DNA from: a virus
Strand: one strand, 5' to 3'
Virus record (IMG/VR): IMGVR_UViG_3300029952_001371
Coordinates: 1 to 23,769 of that record
DNA length: 23,769 bases
Made by a program: the position numbers and the translations under genes
Notes under the pieces: model-generated
Seen by the model: the letters and a program-made list of their open reading frames with translations, nothing else
Database searches by the model: none
What the model was told of the DNA's origin: nothing
In this document: positions 14,623-21,806 of the stretch, piece by piece
Numbering within the stretch: the first letter of the stretch is position 1
Layout: the number at the start of each line of letters is the position of its first letter

Positions 14623-15411
14623 ATGAAAAAGAAAAATAAAAAATCAGTACTCGTTTCTAATAAACCATTTAGAGAACCCAATGTTTTGGGGCCAACAGAT
14701 AAAGTAAATTCAATGGGACAAATTTTGGGGGCCCCGGAAAAATATCCAACGCCCTTAAATAAAAAATTTGTTGGCTGCTCGAAAGATAGTTCTACATCTA
14801 ATGAAATTCTTAGAGAAGATGAATTAAATTATAATGAATTTACAAATGCTTCTAAAGCAGTAGATAAAAAATGTCCAGTCTGCGGAATTTCATTTAAAAA
14901 TATTCATTCCAAAAGTCAAAAATTTTGTTCAAGAGAATGTGATAGCAAAGGCAGAATTTTGCAAAAATTAGAAGAAGCATGGAATAACCAGACTAAAAAA
15001 GCTGGATTTATTCCATATTTTAAAGATAATAATGGTATTATTAGAATGATGTTTGTAATGTCATCTGATTCTGCATATGGAGGAAGCAGATTTCAACTTG
15101 CCAAAGGTCATATTGATAAAGGGGAATCGGGGCTAGTTGCCGCATTAAGAGAAGCAAATGAAGAATGTGGGCTTAAACAATCAAATTTGATTTTGTCAAC
15201 TGTAAAGGTTGGATGGAAAGGGGAAATTCATGGAAATATAGAAAAAAGTGAAATGGTTATTTATATTGGCGAAGTTAATGATCCAATAGATTTTGATAAA
15301 CCAGGTTATGAAGTTAGTAAAACAAAATGGATGACGTCTGATGAATTTTTTGCATATGGAAGAAAAAGTCAGATTAATATTGTTAAATTTTGTGCAGGTA
15401 GAATCCAATGA
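14623..15411 (+). CDS. Zinc-finger plus Nudix hydrolase protein
   Basis: A 262-residue two-domain protein. Residues 1-80 are low complexity. A zinc knuckle follows with C84-x-x-C87 and C102-x-x-x-C106. The Nudix domain spans about 127-260 and has a perfect Nudix box, G162-x5-E168-x7-R176-E177-x2-E180-E181-x-G183, with the metal-binding glutamates intact. Nudix enzymes cleave nucleoside diphosphates linked to another group, such as ADP-ribose, NAD, dNTPs or capped RNA. The zinc finger may direct it to nucleic acid or protein. Being embedded between ART-like genes, it could remove or recycle ADP-ribose, but the sequence does not fix the substrate. An AGGGG site precedes the start and the stop overlaps the next ATG. 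Confidence 0.85.
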   Translation: MKKKNKKSVLVSNKPFREPNVLGPTDKVNSMGQILGAPEKYPTPLNKKFVGCSKDSSTSNEILREDELNYNEFTNASKAVDKKCPVCGISFKNIHSKSQKFCSRECDSKGRILQKLEEAWNNQTKKAGFIPYFKDNNGIIRMMFVMSSDSAYGGSRFQLAKGHIDKGESGLVAALREANEECGLKQSNLILSTVKVGWKGEIHGNIEKSEMVIYIGEVNDPIDFDKPGYEVSKTKWMTSDEFFAYGRKSQINIVKFCAGRIQ

Positions 15412-15989
15412 GATTGAATGAAATTGATAATTCATTAATGGATCATGATATTAAAATAGTTGAAACTATTAAAAAGAATTGTTCGGATAGTTTATCGATT
15501 TTTATCGAAAATAAAAGTATTTTATATCGAGGAATTAAAAGGCAGGATACGTATTTCACCGGGGAATCTCCGGTTAATAGAATTCCTGTGGACACGCCTA
15601 AATTTTTGTCATTTGTCATCGATGATAAATTAGAATCTTGTGGATTTAATGCATTACGATCAAATAGTATTTTTTGCACGAGTAATATTAATCATGCGAG
15701 TGCATATAGTTATACTCCTAATAGTTTGTACGTAATTTTTCCTATTAATGGATTTGATTATAGCTATTGTAAATATAACGATCTAACTGAAGAAATAGAA
15801 TGGAATACCGCTGAAATTCAAAATATGTCGACAAAAGAATTTATCCGTAATTTTGGATTTAAAGATATTAATTTGGGGTTTGGATTATGTAATGGAGTGG
15901 AAGTTTATATTCACGGAAAATATATTGCTGTACAAAAGAAATCTTTTTCTGATTATTGGCTCTACGAACATTTGGGAATTAATTTATGA
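15408..15989 (+). CDS. ART-like protein C (R-S-E signature), 193 residues
   Basis: Third paralogue and near the minimal length. Blocks are LYRG (R41), GFNALRSNSIFCT (79-91), YVIFPINGFDYSY and VEVYIHGKYIAV (164-175) with E165 in the catalytic position; the residue two before it is not glutamate. It begins MRLNEI. It is closest to copy D, sharing for instance GESP-x-NR-x-PVD after the YRG block and YIHGKYIAV at the end. Starts and stops overlap both neighbours. Confidence 0.6.
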   Translation: MRLNEIDNSLMDHDIKIVETIKKNCSDSLSIFIENKSILYRGIKRQDTYFTGESPVNRIPVDTPKFLSFVIDDKLESCGFNALRSNSIFCTSNINHASAYSYTPNSLYVIFPINGFDYSYCKYNDLTEEIEWNTAEIQNMSTKEFIRNFGFKDINLGFGLCNGVEVYIHGKYIAVQKKSFSDYWLYEHLGINL

Positions 15990-16561
15990 GCCTTTATGAA
16001 ATAATTGAACCAGAAATAGATTTTATTTCTGTTATAGAAAATAATTGTAAAGAAATTATGGAAGATTATCGATTTGCTAATAAATATCTTTTTCGTGGAA
16101 TAAAACGGATTGATTCGATAATCTTAGGTGAATCTCCGACTAATAGAAAACCAGTTGATATGAATATACGAATTCAAAGTAAAATAGATGATAATTTAAA
16201 AAATAGTGGATTTAAGGCATTACGATCAAATAGTATATTTTGTTCATCCTCTTATTCTACCGCAAAATATTATGGTTATGATAATCCATATATTATTTTT
16301 CCTTTTGATGGATTTGACTTTACATATGCTAATGGAATTACTGATTTTTTCGAGCAAGTGGGTTTGACAGGTAATATATGGTTCGAATTGGAAGATTTAA
16401 ATTTTGTTTCTAATTTTGGATTTGAAAAAACTAATTTGCCACTGGCATTAGATAAGTGTTACGAAGTTTATATTCACGGAAAATATATTGCTGTAAAATG
16501 CACGGCAAAAAATACGTCCTTAATGGAAAAATTATTGGGAATTAATGTTCAAAATAAATAA
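15986..16561 (+). CDS. ART-like protein D (R-S-E signature), 191 residues
   Basis: Fourth paralogue, last gene of the operon. Blocks are LFRG (R37), GFKALRSNSIFCS (75-87), YIIFPFDGFDFTY and YEVYIHGKYIAV (159-170) with E160. It begins MSLYEI. Likeness to copy C, its neighbour, suggests a tandem duplication followed by divergence in the middle segment. No clear terminator follows; a promoter-like sequence begins at the next base. Confidence 0.6.
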   Translation: MSLYEIIEPEIDFISVIENNCKEIMEDYRFANKYLFRGIKRIDSIILGESPTNRKPVDMNIRIQSKIDDNLKNSGFKALRSNSIFCSSSYSTAKYYGYDNPYIIFPFDGFDFTYANGITDFFEQVGLTGNIWFELEDLNFVSNFGFEKTNLPLALDKCYEVYIHGKYIAVKCTAKNTSLMEKLLGINVQNK

Positions 16562-16591
16562 TTGCTTTAATAGTTATAATCATGTTATAAT
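16562..16591 (+). promoter_or_regulatory. Probable sigma70-like promoter before dsbA-like gene
   Basis: TTGCTT (16562-16567), an 18-bp spacer and TATAAT (16586-16591). A second TATAAT is at 16575-16580 but lacks a well-placed -35 box. Confidence 0.45.
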
Positions 16592-16611
16592 TAATTTTGA
16601 GGAGAATTAAC

Positions 16612-16872
16612 ATGTCTTTACCCGCAACATATGGACCATCAGAAGTTCAAAAGTTAAAAGATTTAGTATTTGAAGGTGTTAAGTGTCTTGACGAGATTCA
16701 AACTCTTAGAGAAGGATTATCGGATACGGTAAATGCTATCGCAGATGAACTAGAAATTCCGGCTAAATTATTGCGTAAGGTAATTACAACCGCGCAAAAA
16801 GGTAATTTTAAAGATCACGAAGAAGAGTTATCGGATCTTGAACGTCTATTAGACTCAATCGGTAGAAAATAA
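16612..16872 (+). CDS. dsbA: DsbA-like double-stranded DNA-binding protein (T4 late-transcription factor type)
   Basis: An 86-residue protein similar in length and pattern to T4 DsbA (89 residues), which binds double-stranded DNA near late promoters. Features are an N-terminal helix with mixed charge, IADELEIPAKLLRKVI in the middle (compare DELGV...KMFNRLL in T4) and a C-terminal acidic helix EEELSDLERLLDSI. I chose ATG 16612 because GAGGAGA lies at 16599-16605; the longer frame from TTG 16597 would place the ribosome binding site inside the gene. It stands before the polymerase gene and has its own promoter-like sequence. Similarity is from recalled T4 sequence and is moderate. Confidence 0.6.
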   Translation: MSLPATYGPSEVQKLKDLVFEGVKCLDEIQTLREGLSDTVNAIADELEIPAKLLRKVITTAQKGNFKDHEEELSDLERLLDSIGRK

Positions 16873-16905
16873 TTAATAATTTAGATGTGAAATAGGAGTT
16901 CAATA

Positions 16906-17292
16906 TTGGGTTACGTATCTGCTCGGCTTGATAAAAAAACGGAAATGGTTGACGTTGTAGAGAGAACTAACGGAAAAAGAATTTTTAATTCTTATCCGAT
17001 TGATTATGGATTTTATATAGATGATCCGAATGGAAAGTTTATAACCATTTATAATACGCCTGTAACAAAAATTACGCCAAAATCGTCATCGGAATTTTAT
17101 AAAGAATTGGCAATTTTAAAAGGCAAGAGATTATGGGAATCAGATATTAATCCGATCTTTAAAATTCTGGCAAAACATTATAAAGGTCAAAAAACAGAAT
17201 TATTACATATTGGATATTTAGATATCGAAGTTGATTTTAAAAAATATAAATATTCACTTGATCATAAGGTTAAAATACGGAGAAAAAAATAA
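16906..17292 (+). CDS. 43: DNA polymerase N-terminal part, split gene (gp43 type, first fragment)
   Basis: A 128-residue product matching the N-terminal domain of T4-like family B DNA polymerases up to and including exonuclease motif I: IGYLDIEVDF with D106 and E108, nearly the same positions as T4 D112 and E114. It then runs about 17 basic residues and stops at TAA. The remaining polymerase, lacking this motif, is encoded 1 kb downstream after an HNH endonuclease gene. The start is TTG 16906, supported by AGGAG at 16894-16898; no in-frame ATG precedes the conserved sequence. Alone it cannot polymerise; it is expected to associate with the large fragment. Confidence 0.8.
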   Translation: MGYVSARLDKKTEMVDVVERTNGKRIFNSYPIDYGFYIDDPNGKFITIYNTPVTKITPKSSSEFYKELAILKGKRLWESDINPIFKILAKHYKGQKTELLHIGYLDIEVDFKKYKYSLDHKVKIRRKK

Positions 17293-17334
17293 TTTTTTGA
17301 TATTGAGGCTAAATACAATTAAGTAGGAGGGCGG

Positions 17335-18324
17335 ATGAATTATCAAAAAATTTACAATCAATTAATTAAATCGCGAATTAATCAACTGAAAATAAGTAAT
17401 TTTATCGTCGAACATCATCATATAATCCCTAGAAGTTTTGGTGGAAAAGATATACCTGAAAATTTAGTATACTTATCGCTTAAAGAACATTTCTTCGCAC
17501 ATTTATTGTTATACAAAATATATAAAAATGATCGAGTAAAATCTGCAAAAATGGCCGCCGCGTTAAGAAGGATGATTCAATCCAAAAAATTTTTGATATC
17601 CAGTAATCATTATGTTATCGCGCGTACTGCTTGGACAGAAAATCATCCAAGCAGATTGGCTGAAGTTAAAACAAAAATAAAAAATTCGATACACCGACGC
17701 AGATTAGTTGATGGTTGGCATATAATATTATGCGCATGTGGGTGTGGTAAGGAAGTTGCATTAGCTAAGAATGCAGATGATAAAAAAAATAAGAAGCGAT
17801 ATTGTACTAATCATAAGCCATTATATGCGTGTGCTTGTGGATGCGGCGAATTAGTGACGCTACCTAGAAATGTTCGCATACCAGGACATCATAAAAAGGT
17901 GAAATGTGCTTGCGGATGCGGCAACGATACATATAGGGAAGTTAATATTAATTATATTCAACCTAAAACTTATTGCAATGGCCATCAACCACAAAGTGTA
18001 CGTGATAGACAAAGTAATAGCCTTCATATTACACTTATGAATATGAATAAAACTGATATGACAACCAGGATTAAAAATTCTTGGGGTAAATCAGATAAAA
18101 AGAAACGATCGGATGCCATTAGACGGGGAAAAGGGTCTAAATATCAAATTCAATTTGTAGATGGAAAAATACAAGAATTTTGGTCATATGATGATGTTTT
18201 TATGATAACTGGATATACATACGATCATATTAAATACCGAATTAAACGATATTGTGGCCTTCTTAAATCAGGAGCAACCGTAACAGTAATATTTAAATAT
18301 ACAGGTAAATTAAAAAATGAATGA
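17335..18324 (+). mobile_element. HNH homing endonuclease gene inserted in the DNA polymerase gene (encodes 329 residues)
   Basis: The coding region runs over the whole interval. The product has an N-terminal HNH motif, EHHHIIPRSFGG (26-37, histidines 27-29), N43 in PENLVYL and H52/H56 in EHFFAH. Three repeated cysteine clusters CACGCG start at 133, 166 and 191, each likely a zinc knuckle with downstream Cys/His. A C-terminal segment (about 265-310, ending in DDVFMITGYTYDHIKYRIK) looks like a modular DNA-binding region of phage homing enzymes. It has a strong AGGAGG site (17324-17329). Its stop overlaps the start of the large polymerase fragment (ATGAATGA). There is no room for a group I intron core outside the ORF, so it looks like a free-standing homing gene. 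Confidence 0.82.
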
Positions 18325-20764
18325 ACAAATAATTGATGTATGGCAGTTATCTAAACTTTCAAACATATCGTTATATGAAGTATATGATGAAGAAAAAAAA
18401 CAATGGGTTGCGCCTGCAGAATCGTGTTATTTAGAACAAGGAGCGGGATACGCTCCGATTGATGATCCATTTAATGCAATTACTTCAATAACAGTATATC
18501 TTAATTGGTTAAATCAATTAATTACGTTGGCTATTCCCCCAAAAACATTAAACTTAGATCAAGCCCAAGAAATTGGTTCTAAATTTGATAATACATTTAT
18601 TTTCGGAACAGAATCAGAAATGTTGAATACATTTCTTGATCTTATTGAAGATTGTGATGTTATTTCAGGTTGGAATAGCGAAGGCTTCGATTTGCCATAT
18701 ATTGTTAATCGTATTGCTAGAATAATGAGTAAAGATGATACTCGGAGATTATGCCTTTGGGGTGAACGCCCGAAAGTTAAAAAAGTTGAAAAATACGGCA
18801 AAGAAATTTCAACCTATGAATTGGTCGGTAGAGTTCATCTCGATCTTATGTCTGCATATATTAAGTTTTCGGAAGGAGAACGGCATAGTTATGCATTAAA
18901 TGCTATTGCTGAACTTGAATTAAATTCTCATAAGACCCCATATGAAGGATCATTAGATACATTATATAATAATGATTTTGAAAAGTTTTTAGAATATAAT
19001 AGACAAGATGTAATGCTATTATTTCAGCTAGAAAACAAATTGGGATATTTGGCATTATTATATCAGCTTACGCAAGATGCAACGGTATTACTACCAACCG
19101 CCATGGGTACGGTACAGATGGTAGATAATGCCATTGTAAATCGGGCTCATGATTTGGGAATGATTGTTCCAAATAAAAAGAAACATATTGATAATTTAGA
19201 AGAAGATGCTGCCGCGGGAGCATATGTGGCGTATCCCAAAGTTGGGTTGCACGATTGGGTAGGAGTCATTGATATTAATTCACTTTATCCTTCAACTATT
19301 CGCGCATTAAATATGGGAATAGAAACAATTGTCGGGCAAATTCGGCCGATTCTAACTGATTCTTTTATTAAAGAAAAAATGAAAATAAAAGGAATGACGA
19401 TTTCGCATTCATGGGAGGAGCAATTCGGGACGCAAGAATATCAGGCTGTTATGGCTCAAAAACCTGGTATTGACATTACTATTGATTGGGAAGAAAACGG
19501 AAAGAGTGATACTTTAACCACAAAACAATGCCATGATTTGATTTTTAATAGTGGAAAAAAATGGATGTTAAGCGGAAACGGAACAATTTTTTCGTACGAA
19601 AGAATGGCAATTATTCCGGATGTTTTAACTCATTGGTATAAGGAAAGAAAAACTTTTCAAAAGAAAAAGGCTGATTCAATCAACGATGAAGATAAAGGTC
19701 ATTATGAAAGATTGCAAAAAGCGGCAAAAACACGATTAAATGCGACTTATGGATCGCTGTTAAGTCCGTCTTTTAGATTTCATGATAAGAGAGTGGGCCA
19801 ATCGGTAACATTATCTGGTCGTATTATTGCAAAGCATATGAATTCTTTTATTAATGAAAGTATAACAGGGGTATATGATTATAAAGGTGATTCAATCGAA
19901 TATGTCGACACCGATTCGAGTCAGTTTTCTGCTTGGCCTGTAATTAAACCATTGGTAGAATCTGGGCAAATGGAATGGAATCGAGAAATTGCTGTTAAAC
20001 TTTATCTAGCATTAGGAGATAAGGTAAATGAATCTTTTACGCCTTTTATGGCAAAAGCGTTTAATTGTTCAAATGAATATGGATCATTAATTCATGCATC
20101 ATGCGAGTCCGTAGCTACAAAAGCTCTATATATAACGAAAAAAAGATATGCAATGACGATTTATTATTTAGATGGTAAATGGTACCCGGAAGATAAGCCT
20201 AAATTAAAAGCAATGGGATTGGACCTGAAAAGAAGCGATACACCGGAAATTTGTCAAAAATTTCTAAGTGAAATTTTAATCGATATGCTGAAAGGTGGAA
20301 CAGATGATGATCTAGTTAAAAAAATTAATGATTTCCGTGACCAATTTAAAATGTTGCCATTACATGAACAAGGGACTCCAAAAAGAGTTAATAAACTTAC
20401 ATTTTATGATGAACAAATTAAACATGGTAAAGGTAATCGTGTGCCGGGTCATGTTCGGGCGGCAATTAATTGGAACAATTTGAGAAAATTAAGTGGTGAT
20501 AATGTGCATTCATCGATTACGGACGGAATGAAAATTCTAGTTTGCCCTCTTAAACCTAATCAATGGGATATGACTTCAATTGCTTATCCCATTGATGAAG
20601 CGCATTTACCGGAGTGGTTCACTAAATTACCGTTTGATACTGATTCCATGATTGCCGCAGTTGTTGACAAAAAAATCTCAAATCTTTTTGGAAAACTTCC
20701 CCAATGGAAGAGTATTGAGGAACGGACGAGGAAAATCAATTCATTCAATGATTTTTTCGATTAA
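18317..20764 (+). CDS. 43: DNA polymerase large part, split gene (family B, gp43 type, second fragment)
   Basis: An 815-residue fragment with the rest of the polymerase. It has Exo II GWNSEGFDLPY (118-128, D125), Exo III YNRQD (227-231, D231), Pol motif A DINSLYPS (319-326), motif B K471-x3-N475-x2-YG and motif C DTDS (531-534), plus a TKKRYAM block near residue 620. All polymerase aspartates are present, so synthesis should be intact. Exonuclease motif I is missing and lies on the upstream 128-residue protein, so proofreading needs both. Together they total 943 residues, close to T4 gp43 (898). The start overlaps the HNH stop and has only a weak ribosome binding site, suggesting coupled translation. 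It is the last gene before a strong promoter. Confidence 0.92.
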   Translation: MNEQIIDVWQLSKLSNISLYEVYDEEKKQWVAPAESCYLEQGAGYAPIDDPFNAITSITVYLNWLNQLITLAIPPKTLNLDQAQEIGSKFDNTFIFGTESEMLNTFLDLIEDCDVISGWNSEGFDLPYIVNRIARIMSKDDTRRLCLWGERPKVKKVEKYGKEISTYELVGRVHLDLMSAYIKFSEGERHSYALNAIAELELNSHKTPYEGSLDTLYNNDFEKFLEYNRQDVMLLFQLENKLGYLALLYQLTQDATVLLPTAMGTVQMVDNAIVNRAHDLGMIVPNKKKHIDNLEEDAAAGAYVAYPKVGLHDWVGVIDINSLYPSTIRALNMGIETIVGQIRPILTDSFIKEKMKIKGMTISHSWEEQFGTQEYQAVMAQKPGIDITIDWEENGKSDTLTTKQCHDLIFNSGKKWMLSGNGTIFSYERMAIIPDVLTHWYKERKTFQKKKADSINDEDKGHYERLQKAAKTRLNATYGSLLSPSFRFHDKRVGQSVTLSGRIIAKHMNSFINESITGVYDYKGDSIEYVDTDSSQFSAWPVIKPLVESGQMEWNREIAVKLYLALGDKVNESFTPFMAKAFNCSNEYGSLIHASCESVATKALYITKKRYAMTIYYLDGKWYPEDKPKLKAMGLDLKRSDTPEICQKFLSEILIDMLKGGTDDDLVKKINDFRDQFKMLPLHEQGTPKRVNKLTFYDEQIKHGKGNRVPGHVRAAINWNNLRKLSGDNVHSSITDGMKILVCPLKPNQWDMTSIAYPIDEAHLPEWFTKLPFDTDSMIAAVVDKKISNLFGKLPQWKSIEERTRKINSFNDFFD

Positions 20765-20767
20765 TTA

Positions 20768-20796
20768 TTGACACAACTCATATAACTTGCTATAAT
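20768..20796 (+). promoter_or_regulatory. Perfect-consensus sigma70 promoter
   Basis: TTGACA (20768-20773), a 17-bp spacer and TATAAT (20791-20796), all consensus. A leader of about 35 nt with AAGGAT (20823-20828) precedes the sliding clamp gene. This is the strongest promoter in the window and suggests early, high expression by unmodified host polymerase. Confidence 0.9.
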
Positions 20797-20837
20797 TAAT
20801 TATAAACATTCGAAGTAACCCATAAGGATAATATTAT

Positions 20838-21572
20838 ATGATTGACGAATTACGCGAGATTTTATCAGCAACACATAAACTAGGATTTTTACCAATTGTT
20901 AAGATTGTAGGTACACCAGCAACTACCGAATTACATTCAATCGCTCCGGATAAGAGTGTAGTGCTTGATTCAAATTTAATTCAGCCGGTTGCTGATTTTG
21001 ATGGTATTTTTGGATTACATGACCTTGGACGATTGGATATTATCCTGAATATTCCTGAATATAAAGATAATGCTTTTGTAACGGTAACTAAATTAGATGT
21101 AAATGGACGAAAGGTTCCCACAGGTATTTCATTTGAAAATGCAAATCGTGATTTTCGCAATGATTTTCGTCTAATGTCCCAGGATGTTGTTGAATCGCAA
21201 GTTCCGTTTCGTAATAGAAAAGATATTCAATGGGATGTAACTATTCAACCAACGGTAAATGCTATTCAACGTCTTAAATATCAATCTCAGGCAGCAGGTT
21301 CAACTGAAGGAACATTTTCTGCTCGTACAGATAAAGGGAATTTGTTATTTTCTTTGGGCGACCATTCTTCACATACCGGTGAATTTTTATTTGCAGATAA
21401 TGTAAATGGACAATTAAAAACTCCTCGTGAATGGCCATTAATGCAAGTACAGGCTATTCTAAATATGAATGGTGATAAAGTTCTTAAGATTTCTGATTTA
21501 GGTGCAATGGAAATTTCAGTAACAACTGGACTAGCGGTTCACCAGTTTACTGTTTTGAGTTCGGCAAAATAA
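20838..21572 (+). CDS. 45: Sliding clamp (gp45 type)
   Basis: A 244-residue protein resembling the T4 processivity clamp gp45 (228 residues), a trimeric ring that tethers the polymerase to DNA and, in T4, activates late transcription. Shared features include VADFDGIFGLHDLGRLDIIL (51-70; compare VIDFDVAIYDLNGFLGILSL in T4), a central basic region NAIQRLKYQSQ and two repeated clamp-like beta segments, the second ending in the last about 80 residues. It is placed after the polymerase and behind a perfect promoter, consistent with need in molar excess. The clamp loader genes are not in the window. Assignment rests on pattern similarity rather than on an alignment. Confidence 0.8.
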   Translation: MIDELREILSATHKLGFLPIVKIVGTPATTELHSIAPDKSVVLDSNLIQPVADFDGIFGLHDLGRLDIILNIPEYKDNAFVTVTKLDVNGRKVPTGISFENANRDFRNDFRLMSQDVVESQVPFRNRKDIQWDVTIQPTVNAIQRLKYQSQAAGSTEGTFSARTDKGNLLFSLGDHSSHTGEFLFADNVNGQLKTPREWPLMQVQAILNMNGDKVLKISDLGAMEISVTTGLAVHQFTVLSSAK

Positions 21573-21611
21573 TTAAAATAGGTGTAACATATAATTTGTA
21601 TGAGGTATTAA

Positions 21612-21806
21612 ATGCGAATTAAAACAGTATCTAATGGGACTATACGAAATCGGGAGAAGTTTACTTTTCTCCCGATTTATGATCCACCAACAGGAACGTT
21701 AGCTTGGTTTGAACGGGGTATTATACATGAAGAGTATTTTAAATATGCGCAAGGTGGTGGATTTTGGAGAATAATCAAGATAACCACAAAAAACAAGAGC
21801 AAATAG
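21612..21806 (+). CDS. Small unknown protein, 64 residues, overlapping dpdA start
   Basis: ATG 21612 follows a GAGGT site. The product is basic and aromatic (FTFLPIYDPPTGTLAWFERG, about 17-36) and shows no family that I know. Its last 14 codons overlap the next gene in another frame, and a 12-bp hairpin lies inside it. The PPTG...WFERG phrase looks like a real folded protein, but the ORF could also be a by-product of a leader RNA. Confidence 0.5.
   Translation: MRIKTVSNGTIRNREKFTFLPIYDPPTGTLAWFERGIIHEEYFKYAQGGGFWRIIKITTKNKSK
21647..21678 (+). promoter_or_regulatory. Perfect 12-bp hairpin before dpdA
   Basis: AAATCGGGAGAA (21647-21658) pairs perfectly with TTCTCCCGATTT (21667-21678) around an 8-nt loop. 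It has a GC-rich core, rare in this AT-rich window. No T-tract follows, so it is not a usual terminator; RNA processing or translational control of dpdA is possible. Confidence 0.6.

Noticed and set aside
16597-16611. TTG start of the DsbA-like gene
   Set aside because: It would place the GAGGAGA ribosome binding site inside the coding region; ATG 16612 follows that site at normal spacing.
17297-17319. Promoter TTGATA...TACAAT before the HNH gene
   Set aside because: The spacer is only 11 bp, too short for a sigma70 promoter.
17293-18316. Group I intron or intein in the DNA polymerase gene
   Set aside because: The HNH ORF occupies nearly all of the insert, no intron core is visible, and the first part ends in a stop codon, so neither form fits well.
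21555-21595. Promoter between the clamp gene and the small ORF (TATAAT at 21590)
   Set aside because: The only -35-like sequence, TTGAGT at 21555, is 29 bp away, too far to function with it.
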